The notes beneath the pieces were generated by a model. It saw only the letters and a program-made list of their open reading frames with translations, did no database searches and was not told the DNA's origin. Shown piece after piece: positions 1 through 5,523 of a stretch of 6,860 nucleotides of DNA (the first letter of the stretch is position 1; every line of letters starts with the position of its first letter). Both the position numbers and the translations under genes were made by a program. This DNA is from Kiritimatiellia bacterium. GTDB lineage: Bacteria > Verrucomicrobiota > Kiritimatiellia > RFP12 > UBA1067. The stretch covers positions 1-6,860 of the forward strand of contig JAGBZQ010000039.1 in the NCBI GenBank assembly GCA_017628165.1, read 5' to 3'.

Positions 1-52
1 CAATCACGACAACGCAAACCGCTCTGGCCACTATGCTCTTGAAATCTCCCAT
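1..52 (-). CDS. Possible 5' end of an unidentified gene, cut by the window edge
   Basis: An ATG at 52 (minus strand) opens a frame that stays open for 17 codons to the edge and reads MGDFKSIVARAVCVVVI. A short charged start followed by a hydrophobic run would fit a signal peptide or first membrane segment, but 17 residues cannot identify a family. The orientation agrees with every other gene here, and an extended -10 box (59-67) lies just upstream. No Shine-Dalgarno site precedes the ATG. The predicted transcript start falls on the ATG itself, so the message could be leaderless. A GTG at 31, with a weak AAGAG before it, is an alternative start. It may also not be a gene at all. Confidence 0.3.
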   Translation of the reverse strand, partial: MGDFKSIVARAVCVVVI

Positions 53-58
53 GCGGCA

Positions 59-67
59 AGTATACCA
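59..67 (-). promoter_or_regulatory. Extended -10 promoter element
   Basis: Read on the minus strand, 67 to 59 is TGGTATACT: a TGn extension plus a -10 hexamer that matches TATAAT at five of six places. The best -35 at 17-bp spacing is TTGCGG (82-87), which is poor, but an extended -10 can work without one. The expected transcription start is near position 52. The placement suits a gene running off the left edge. Confidence 0.35.
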
Positions 68-128
68 CATGCGCCCAAAAACCGCAAATGCAAATCGCAC
101 CGGACCACTAAAACGCGTAAAAAAGCAT

Positions 129-162
129 AAAAAGCACCGCGGCTAATGCCACGGTGCTTTTT
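129..162 (-). terminator. Rho-independent terminator of pnp
   Basis: Arms 129-143 and 148-162 pair over 15 bp around a four-base loop (144-147). Read as minus-strand RNA the only non-Watson-Crick pair is one U-G wobble. The stem ends in a run of five U and a second U-run follows within a few bases (minus-strand complement of 119-124). It begins 20 nt after the pnp stop codon. On the plus strand the same hairpin also ends in five T but carries a C-A mismatch, so it fits the pnp direction better. It separates the rpsO-pnp unit from whatever lies to the left. Confidence 0.88.
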
Positions 163-182
163 GGCGTTACTACAACCCTTGC

Positions 183-2288
183 TTACGCCTTAGCGTCAAG
201 CTCTGCCATTGCAGCCTTGCGGCTAAGCTTGATGCGGCCACGCTCGTCCACATCGAGACACTTGACCATCATCTTATCGCCCACCTTGCAGACAGCCTCG
301 ACGTTTGGAACGCGCTTATCCGAAAGCTCGGAGATATGACAAAGTCCATCCATTCCGGGAAGGATCTCGACGAATGCGCCGAAGTCCTTGATTCCGGTAA
401 CTGTGCCCTCATAAATCTTGCCGGGCTCGGCGACGGCGCAGACAGCACCAACCGCGCGCTTGGCAGCCTCCATCGACTCAAGCGATGTAGCGAAGATAGA
501 GACCTTGCCATCGTCATCGATGTCAATCTGAGCACCCGTTGTCTCGACAATGCCGCGGATATTAGATCCGCCAGGGCCGATGAGAGCGCCGATCTTGTCC
601 ACAGGAATCTGCATCTCCTCAATCCGCGGCGCGTACTTGTTAAGCTCGGCGCGAGGAGCAGGAATTACAGTCTCCATGAAGTCGATAATCTGAAGGCGGG
701 CATCGTGAGCGGCCTTGACAGCACCCTCGACGAGATCCCACGTAAGGCCGCGGAGCTTGAGATCCACCTGGAAGCCGGTAATACCCTTCTTGGTGCCGCC
801 AACCTTAAAGTCCATATCGCCGCAGTGATCTTCCGCACCAAGAATATCGGTCACGAGAACCTTCTTGGACTGATCTTCATTCGTGAAAAGACCGATTGAA
901 ATGCCGGCGACAGTACGCTTCAAAGGAACGCCTGCGTCCATGAGAGCCAAGCAGCCGTTGCAGATAGAAGCCATCGAGGAGGAACCGTTCGAACCCATGA
1001 TCTCCGAAACGACGCGGATCGAATACGGGAAATCATCGGGGAGAACCTCTGCGATGGAACGCTCTGCAAGGGCACCGTGACCAATCTCGCGGCGGCCGGT
1101 AGAACCTAAGCGGCCAACTTCACCCGTACAGTAGGGCGGGAAGTTGTAATGGAGCATAAAACGCTTGGAAGGATCACCGCCCGTGACGGAATCGAGCTCC
1201 TGAGCATCCTTCTTCGTGCCAAGTGTAACGGCCGCAAACGACTGCGTCTCGCCGCGCGAGAAGACAGCTGAACCGTGAAGGCGCGGAAGAAGCCCCACTT
1301 GAGCAGAGAGCGGACGAAGCTCAAACTGGCCACGACCATCAATGCGCTTGCCGTGCTCAAGGACATTCTTGCGAACAGTCTCAATCTCAAGAGCATCGAA
1401 AAGATGCACAAATCCAACAGCATCAATTTCAGGCCACTTCTCGGAAACCTTCTTGAGAAGATCCTCCTTGATGGCGGCAACCTTACCCTGACGCTCAAGC
1501 TTACCCTTGATAAGAAGAGCCTCGGCCAAAGCTGCACCACCCTCCTGACGGATGAAATCCATCTTCTCGGCAGGCTGGGGAATATCCTTGATATCCTTAT
1601 CTGGAAGCCCAAGCGCGCGGCGCATTTCAATCTGAAGATCGATAATCTTCTCAACTTCCTCGTGAGCGCGCTTCAAGGCGGCGATGAAGTCCTCGTCGGA
1701 AATCTCGGAAGCAGAGCCCTCCATCATGAGAAACTTGCCACGGAGACCAGCGTAAAGGAGGTCAATATCGCTCTTCGCCTTCTGCTCATGAGTGGGGTTG
1801 ATAATCCACTCGCCGTTCACGCGGCCGATTCGAACGCAGCCGATGGGGCCCATGAAGGGAATCTCGGAAATATGAAGCGCAGCGGAGGCGGCGTTCACGG
1901 CGAGGAAATCGCCCTCACGAGTTCCATCTGTCTGGATGAGAGTGGAGTTTACCTGGACATCGTTATAGTATCCATCGGGGAAGAGCGGACGGATGGGACG
2001 GTCGCACATACGGGCCGTGAGAATCTCCTTGCTCGTAGGACGAGCCTCACGCTTGAAGAAGCCGCCGGGGAACTTGCCCGCAGCGTAGAACTTCTCGCGA
2101 TACTCGCACTGAAGGGGGAAGAAATCAATCCCCTCACGCGGAGTATCAGTATTCGTGACCGCCGTAAAGACGGTCGTATCACCGTAAGATACGGTGACGG
2201 CTCCGGCAGCCTGCTGCGCCAGAAGCCCGGTCTCGATCACGAGGTCCGTCCCCGCGATGTTAACCCTGAACTCTTTTGTTCCTTGCAT
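183..2288 (-). CDS. pnp: Polynucleotide phosphorylase (polyribonucleotide nucleotidyltransferase)
   Basis: PNPase degrades RNA 3' to 5' using phosphate and releases nucleoside diphosphates; it also adds tails in reverse. It is cytoplasmic, trimeric, and often part of the RNA degradosome. The 701-residue length is normal. Two RNase PH-like halves are visible. The first runs from residue 1 to about 225 with FFKREARPTSKEIL (77-90) and DRPIRPLFP (96-104). An alpha-helical linker follows, and the second half starts near 310. The second half carries GRREIGHGALAERS (398-411), the phosphate-binding NGSSSMAS (434-441) and the catalytic run EDHCGDMDF, whose D487 and D493 correspond to the E. coli metal-binding aspartates. 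A KH domain (GPGG, 571-574) and an S1 domain (about 622-690, DFGAFV and HISEL) complete the protein. The ATG at 2288 starts at the usual MQGTKEFRVNIAG-type terminus, behind only a weak purine-rich ribosome site. It lies 98 nt after rpsO with no terminator between, so the two are probably co-transcribed. Confidence 0.98.
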   Translation of the reverse strand: MQGTKEFRVNIAGTDLVIETGLLAQQAAGAVTVSYGDTTVFTAVTNTDTPREGIDFFPLQCEYREKFYAAGKFPGGFFKREARPTSKEILTARMCDRPIRPLFPDGYYNDVQVNSTLIQTDGTREGDFLAVNAASAALHISEIPFMGPIGCVRIGRVNGEWIINPTHEQKAKSDIDLLYAGLRGKFLMMEGSASEISDEDFIAALKRAHEEVEKIIDLQIEMRRALGLPDKDIKDIPQPAEKMDFIRQEGGAALAEALLIKGKLERQGKVAAIKEDLLKKVSEKWPEIDAVGFVHLFDALEIETVRKNVLEHGKRIDGRGQFELRPLSAQVGLLPRLHGSAVFSRGETQSFAAVTLGTKKDAQELDSVTGGDPSKRFMLHYNFPPYCTGEVGRLGSTGRREIGHGALAERSIAEVLPDDFPYSIRVVSEIMGSNGSSSMASICNGCLALMDAGVPLKRTVAGISIGLFTNEDQSKKVLVTDILGAEDHCGDMDFKVGGTKKGITGFQVDLKLRGLTWDLVEGAVKAAHDARLQIIDFMETVIPAPRAELNKYAPRIEEMQIPVDKIGALIGPGGSNIRGIVETTGAQIDIDDDGKVSIFATSLESMEAAKRAVGAVCAVAEPGKIYEGTVTGIKDFGAFVEILPGMDGLCHISELSDKRVPNVEAVCKVGDKMMVKCLDVDERGRIKLSRKAAMAELDAKA

Positions 2289-2329
2289 TTTATTTTCTCT
2301 TTTCTCTGTTTGTCAATCGTCTGACATCA

Positions 2330-2365
2330 CCCCTTTAAGTGGCACTCTGCCAGGACATAAAGGGG
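2330..2365 (-). promoter_or_regulatory. Long stem-loop in the rpsO-pnp intergenic leader
   Basis: In minus-strand RNA, CCCCUUUA (2365-2358) pairs perfectly with UAAAGGGG (2337-2330). Inside it, UGGCA (2352-2348) pairs with UGCCA (2344-2340) around a GAG loop, and an asymmetric internal loop of 5 and 2 nt separates the two helices. No U-run follows, so it is not an intrinsic terminator. It lies 41 nt upstream of the pnp start. In E. coli a double-stranded stem in the pnp leader is cut by RNase III and then mediates PNPase autoregulation. This hairpin is in the equivalent place, although the functional parallel is inference and its helices are shorter than a typical RNase III substrate. Confidence 0.6.
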
Positions 2366-2386
2366 CGGAGTTGAAGCCGAGAAGGC

Positions 2387-2647
2387 TTAGCGGCGAAGGC
2401 CGAGCTTCTTGATGAGCTCGCGATAGCCAGCCTCGTTCTCGCGCTTGAGGTAGTCGAGAAGGTTGCGACGGTTCTGGACCTTGCGGAGAAGCCCGTGGCG
2501 AGAGCTGTGATCCTTCTTGTTGGCCTTAAGGTGAGCGGTAAGAGCCTCAATCTGCTTGGTAAGAACAGCTACCTGAACTTCGCAAGATCCCGTATCACGG
2601 TCATGACGCTGATATTCATTGCGGATGGCGGCTTTGTCGAGCTTCAT
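2387..2647 (-). CDS. rpsO: 30S ribosomal protein S15
   Basis: S15 binds the three-way junction of helices 20-22 in the central domain of 16S rRNA early in 30S assembly and contacts the 50S subunit. The 86 residues match the family's usual 88-89. Visible hallmarks are DTGS (18-21) with EVQVAVLT after it, the loop KKDHSSRHGLL (44-54), and the C-terminal RRNLLDYLKRE and LIKKLGLRR. The start at 2647 is chosen because AGAAGGA (2662-2656) lies eight bases before it and because the protein then has family length. An in-frame ATG at 2695 would add 16 residues (MFVKIRKANEKRRIKT) unlike S15 and has no good ribosome site. The gene is followed by pnp, the standard bacterial pairing. A roughly 160-nt leader precedes it, and S15 commonly represses its own translation through such leaders. 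Confidence 0.97.
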   Translation of the reverse strand: MKLDKAAIRNEYQRHDRDTGSCEVQVAVLTKQIEALTAHLKANKKDHSSRHGLLRKVQNRRNLLDYLKRENEAGYRELIKKLGLRR

Positions 2648-2810
2648 TGTTTTTATCCTTCTCTTTTCGTTCGCTTTTCTGATTTTTACGAACATTCCGC
2701 AACCGGGAAGCTATACACCCCGCCTATACTCCACCATGGAGCGAAAAGCCTCTTCAAAACAATGAAGAGCCCGCGGCAGGGATAAACCTCCTAAGACAGT
2801 CGCAGGATTG
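2648..2810 (-). promoter_or_regulatory. Structured 5' leader of rpsO, candidate S15 autoregulatory element
   Basis: If transcription starts near 2810, the rpsO message has a leader of about 163 nt. It can form four local hairpins in order: CUCUUCA/UGAAGAG (2769-2763 with 2756-2750, six-base loop), followed by GGCUUUU; CUCCA/UGGAG (2741-2737 with 2733-2729, three-base loop); CGGGG with UUCCCG (about 2722-2704); and GUUCGU/GCGAAC (2693-2688 with 2674-2669, 13-base loop, one U-G pair), ending seven bases before the AGAAGGA site. S15 autoregulation through leader RNA is known in several bacterial groups, with different folds in each. Assigning that role here is inference from position and folding potential. 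The first hairpin, with its U4 run, could instead be a weak attenuator. Confidence 0.4.
2656..2662 (-). promoter_or_regulatory. Ribosome binding site that fixes the rpsO start
   Basis: AGAAGGA on the minus strand lies eight bases before the ATG at 2647. It favours this ATG over the in-frame ATG at 2695, which lacks a comparable site. Confidence 0.75.
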
Positions 2811-2816
2811 GCTCAT

Positions 2817-2845
2817 ATTTTACCAAAACTACTGGGGAAGCGCAA
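2817..2845 (-). promoter_or_regulatory. Predicted rpsO-pnp promoter
   Basis: On the minus strand, -35 TTGCGC (2845-2840) is followed after exactly 17 bp by -10 TAAAAT (2822-2817), which is preceded by TGG, making an extended -10. The -10 matches consensus at five of six places and the -35 at three. The predicted start is near 2810. It lies just beyond the symporter stop codon and is the best sigma-70-type site found between the symporter and rpsO. Confidence 0.5.
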
Positions 2846-2875
2846 GGCCAAGTGTGAAAACTTCAACTGCGCTTC
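2837..2875 (-). other. Hairpin over the symporter stop codon, possible weak terminator
   Basis: GAAGCGCA (2875-2868) pairs perfectly with UGCGCUUC (2844-2837) in minus-strand RNA, with a 23-nt loop that can form an inner AAGU/ACUU stem (2861-2858 with 2851-2848). The 5' arm covers the last codons of the symporter and the stop codon is in the loop. No U-run follows directly, only UUUU about nine bases later, so intrinsic termination is doubtful. It could instead protect the 3' end. The -35 of the predicted rpsO promoter lies in the 3' arm. Confidence 0.35.
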
Positions 2876-5442
2876 GCAAGCGTTTTGAGAGTAAGCCCAG
2901 TGAGATCGCGCCCCTTTTCGCGAAGAATCAGCGATGCTGCGAGGGCCACCGTCACGCAGACGACAAGCCCGATTCCACCTAAAAGAAACGGATGGAACTT
3001 AATGCCGAAAACATCGCAACCAAGAAGATCGCAGGCAAAACAGACCAAATAATTCGCAGAGAGCCCCAAAACAGCGGCCACACCCTTAATGCGCGGCATG
3101 AAAACACCCATAAAGAAAAGCCCGGTAAGCCCCGCTGTAAGCATGGCGATATACTTGTTGAAGTTGTCGAAAAGCGCACTTGACTCCATACGCGAAAGCG
3201 AAAGCGCGGCAAAAACACCCACAAGACCGATCGCATATGTGGCGATCTGCCCGCAACGGATCTGCGCCCTGCCGGAGATATCAGGCTTAAAGCGCTTGAT
3301 ATAATCAGTAACCACGGCTGTGGAAGCGCTCGAAAGATTCGCCGAAAGAGTGGAAATCGTAGCGGCGAACACAGCCGCGATCACAAGCCCTGCGAGCCAC
3401 GGCGGCATCTCCGTTGCCATAAATATCGGCAGAACGGAATCGCCCTTTGGCATCGTTACATCCATCGCGGAAGGATTAGTCCTATAGAACGCAAAAAGCG
3501 CGGTTCCGATTCCGTAGAAAACAATCTGGGCAAAAATACTCATGCAGCCGTTAAACCACAGCGATCGCCGCGTCGCCCCCTCGTCCGGCGTTGCAATATA
3601 GCGCTGAATTACGCATTGGTCGGACGTATAGCTCGAAAGATTCGATATAAGGCCCTGAACAGCCACCACCCAGACTACAGGCTGAGAGAGAATGAACCTA
3701 AAATCCCACATAGCCATCTTGCCGCTACCGCTGGCAACATCCCAGAATGAGGCAAAATGGGCACCCTCAGGGCCAGTTTTCATTATGAGTATCACAAGAA
3801 CGGAAACAGCCCCGCCCATAAGAACAATCCCCTGCACAAAATCAGACCAGATAACCGCCTCAAGCCCGCCGAGGGAGCAGTAGATCATCGTCAGAATACC
3901 GCAAAGAAGAATGCAGGCATCAATCGAAATACCGGTGACGGCATTAAGCGCTATCGCAGGCAAGAGCGTAACCACCGCTACACGGCAGACCATAAACACA
4001 ATAAACGCTGCGGATCCGAAAAGCCTAACGCCAAGATTGAAGCGCTTCTCAAGATATTCATAAGCCGATGTTATTCCAAGACGGCAGAAAAATGGCAGAT
4101 AATAATAAATAGCCACCGGGGCCATTCCAATGATAAAAAACGCCATTACAAAATAACGCCAATCCTGCAGATAGGCCTGCGTGGGAATTGCGATGAAAGT
4201 AATGGAAGAAAGCATGGTAGCGAAAATCGACATCCCCGCCACATACCAAGGGATCTTGTTGCCTCCGCGGAAATAAGCGTTCTCATCCTTCTTCTTGAAA
4301 ATAAAGAAGCATGCCATGCCAACCATCAAAAGAGCATAAACACCAACAACCGCCCACGCCATAACACCGAACTTGCCAGTCTTCGAGAAGCTTGCCACGG
4401 CAACCGCCTCAGTCCTAAGGCGCGGAGCCACCTCTCCGCCAGCAAAGATAAGAGTATAAGACTCTGGCGTCTTTCCAGATAAAATGCCAGATGCGGCTCC
4501 ACAACGCGGACTATCGCCCGGCGCAATTTCGCCATACTTGCACCATGCATCCGTAACGGCATTGTAGGCAAGAATAGAGCGCTGCCAGCCAAGCTTCACC
4601 GGATCGGTTTCCTGCGAACCGTTGATAGCCCTTGCGATCCAGCCATCCTTTCCAAATCCGCCCACAAGCAAAGCATGCTGGTGGCCGCATGGAAGAAAGG
4701 ATGAGCCAATCGTTGTAAATTCTTCTGGAAGATCGGCAAGTCTCTTCCAGGACATAGAGGATAAAACAAGGCCATAACCGTCGCCCAGAGGAGCCTTCGT
4801 AGCAATATCGTAGCCGCCATATACAATGAGCAACTTCTCCTTCTGGTCTCCGTTCTGGACTACCGCCACATGCTGCTCGCGCGCGGCGCCCGGCAAGCAC
4901 GCGATCGTCTCCCATTCACCTTTCGCCAGCCTAAGACGCATGATATTCCGCGAAGAAACCACATAAACACTCTCGCCATCGAAAGCGGCAGCCCCCATCG
5001 CAACACTCTCCGGCATATCAGGAAGAGCTAAAAAAGTGCGTCCGTCAAAAATGAACGCAGAGGAAAACCTCTTCGTGCCGTCCGTACCTCCGGCACAGAA
5101 AACACCGCCTGGAACCTCGCACGATACGCCCTCGGCAACAGCAAAAGGAAGAGATGCGGCCTCTGTCCATTTACCATCCTTGGAACGAAGATAAACTTCC
5201 TTTGAATACGCCTTAGTATTTTGCGCAAACGTCGAACCGCCGGCAACCACAAAAGCGCCGTCAAGCGCAGGGTCGGCCTTAGACCTTACGAAGCCAGAAA
5301 ATGCGCGTGCCACCTTGACCGGAACTGTTTCGGAAGCCTTCCAGTCCACCGCCACAGGAGAAGACATAAGAGACGTAGCAAAGCCCACCGCTACGAGCGC
5401 ACTGGCCAACCATTTGCAAATTACCGTTACTGATTTTTCCAT
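2863..5442 (-). CDS. Secreted kelch (permuted sialate-mutarotase-like) propeller fused to an SSS-family sodium:solute symporter
   Basis: This is an 859-residue two-part membrane protein. Residues 1 to about 28 look like a signal peptide (MEKS, a hydrophobic run, then SLMSSP). Residues of about 30-350 form a kelch propeller with GG turns near 68, 118, 209, 261 and 335. The motif GGEVAPRLRT (335-344) resembles the sialic acid mutarotase NanM, whose recalled catalytic Glu and Arg are also six residues apart; here they would be E337 and R343. In NanM this motif sits mid-protein, while here it ends the propeller, as in cyclically permuted mutarotases. From about 360 a sodium:solute symporter follows: YFRGGNKIPWYVAGMSIFAT, GGLEAVIWSDFVQG (525-538), SSYTSDQCVIQRYIA, and a Na+-site-like ISTLSANL (S697, T698). 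The propeller should face outward and might supply the anomer that the carrier takes up. Sialic acid is inferred; another sugar is possible, and no nan gene is nearby. The start at 5442 is chosen from its ribosome site; an ATG three codons earlier (5451) has none at usable spacing. Confidence 0.9.
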   Translation of the reverse strand: MEKSVTVICKWLASALVAVGFATSLMSSPVAVDWKASETVPVKVARAFSGFVRSKADPALDGAFVVAGGSTFAQNTKAYSKEVYLRSKDGKWTEAASLPFAVAEGVSCEVPGGVFCAGGTDGTKRFSSAFIFDGRTFLALPDMPESVAMGAAAFDGESVYVVSSRNIMRLRLAKGEWETIACLPGAAREQHVAVVQNGDQKEKLLIVYGGYDIATKAPLGDGYGLVLSSMSWKRLADLPEEFTTIGSSFLPCGHQHALLVGGFGKDGWIARAINGSQETDPVKLGWQRSILAYNAVTDAWCKYGEIAPGDSPRCGAASGILSGKTPESYTLIFAGGEVAPRLRTEAVAVASFSKTGKFGVMAWAVVGVYALLMVGMACFFIFKKKDENAYFRGGNKIPWYVAGMSIFATMLSSITFIAIPTQAYLQDWRYFVMAFFIIGMAPVAIYYYLPFFCRLGITSAYEYLEKRFNLGVRLFGSAAFIVFMVCRVAVVTLLPAIALNAVTGISIDACILLCGILTMIYCSLGGLEAVIWSDFVQGIVLMGGAVSVLVILIMKTGPEGAHFASFWDVASGSGKMAMWDFRFILSQPVVWVVAVQGLISNLSSYTSDQCVIQRYIATPDEGATRRSLWFNGCMSIFAQIVFYGIGTALFAFYRTNPSAMDVTMPKGDSVLPIFMATEMPPWLAGLVIAAVFAATISTLSANLSSASTAVVTDYIKRFKPDISGRAQIRCGQIATYAIGLVGVFAALSLSRMESSALFDNFNKYIAMLTAGLTGLFFMGVFMPRIKGVAAVLGLSANYLVCFACDLLGCDVFGIKFHPFLLGGIGLVVCVTVALAASLILREKGRDLTGLTLKTLAKRS

Positions 5443-5450
5443 TTCTTTCA

Positions 5451-5455
5451 TCCTT
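5451..5455 (-). promoter_or_regulatory. Ribosome binding site that fixes the symporter start
   Basis: AAGGA on the minus strand is eight bases from the ATG at 5442 but overlaps the first base of the ATG at 5451. It therefore supports the inner start. Its two A residues can pair in a small hairpin (TTGCT/AGCAA, 5467-5463 with 5458-5454), which could partly mask the site. Confidence 0.65.
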
Positions 5456-5477
5456 GCTGTTTAGCAAAACATCAAAT

Positions 5478-5506
5478 ATTATACCAAATCTAAATTTGCT
5501 TAGATA
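5478..5506 (-). promoter_or_regulatory. Promoter of the symporter gene
   Basis: A perfect TATAAT (5483-5478, minus strand) preceded by TGG gives a consensus extended -10. At 17-bp spacing the -35 position holds TATCTA (5506-5501), which is poor. The predicted start is near 5471, leaving a 29-nt leader. The site lies between the EamA-family gene and the symporter, so the symporter can be expressed on its own. A weak -35 with a perfect extended -10 is compatible with activator or repressor control through the overlapping inverted repeat at 5488-5505. Confidence 0.65.
5488..5505. repeat. Inverted repeat overlapping the symporter promoter, possible operator
   Basis: ATCTAA (5488-5493) and TTAGAT (5500-5505) are perfect inverted copies separated by six bases. 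The 18-bp element fills the space between the -35 and -10 positions and ends four bases from the -10. Its size and place suit a dimeric repressor, and a sugar transporter is often regulated this way. No regulator gene is present, and a 6-bp A/T-rich repeat can arise by chance. Confidence 0.35.
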
Positions 5507-5523
5507 CGATGTTACTCCTTGGA

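Noticed and set aside
2..146. Plus-strand frames open from the left edge to about 130 and 146, with the hairpin at 129-162 as their terminator.
   Set aside because: The translations are low in recognisable protein character, one ends inside the hairpin itself, and the other strand offers a promoter and start.
2287..2316. Perfect TTGACA (2316-2311) and TAAAAT (2292-2287) with 18-bp spacing before pnp.
   Set aside because: The -10 overlaps the pnp start codon, so a transcript from it would begin inside the gene and lack the start. The surrounding A/G-rich leader makes such matches likely by chance.
1275..2324. A 349-codon open frame on the plus strand opposite pnp.
   Set aside because: It lies wholly across the well-supported pnp gene and its leader, has no recognisable domain, and its composition mirrors the codon bias of pnp. 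It is an antisense shadow.
2371..2390. A small AAGCC/GGCTT inverted repeat over the rpsO stop codon as a terminator.
   Set aside because: The stem is only five pairs and is not followed by a U-run. Nothing supports termination between rpsO and pnp.
2648..2695. A longer rpsO starting at the in-frame ATG 2695.
   Set aside because: The 16 extra residues do not resemble S15, no good ribosome site precedes it, and the ATG at 2647 has AGAAGGA and gives family length.
3757..4482. A 241-codon open frame on the plus strand opposite the symporter.
   Set aside because: The translation is rich in Lys, Asn, His and Arg with no fold signature, as expected for the reverse complement of a hydrophobic membrane segment.
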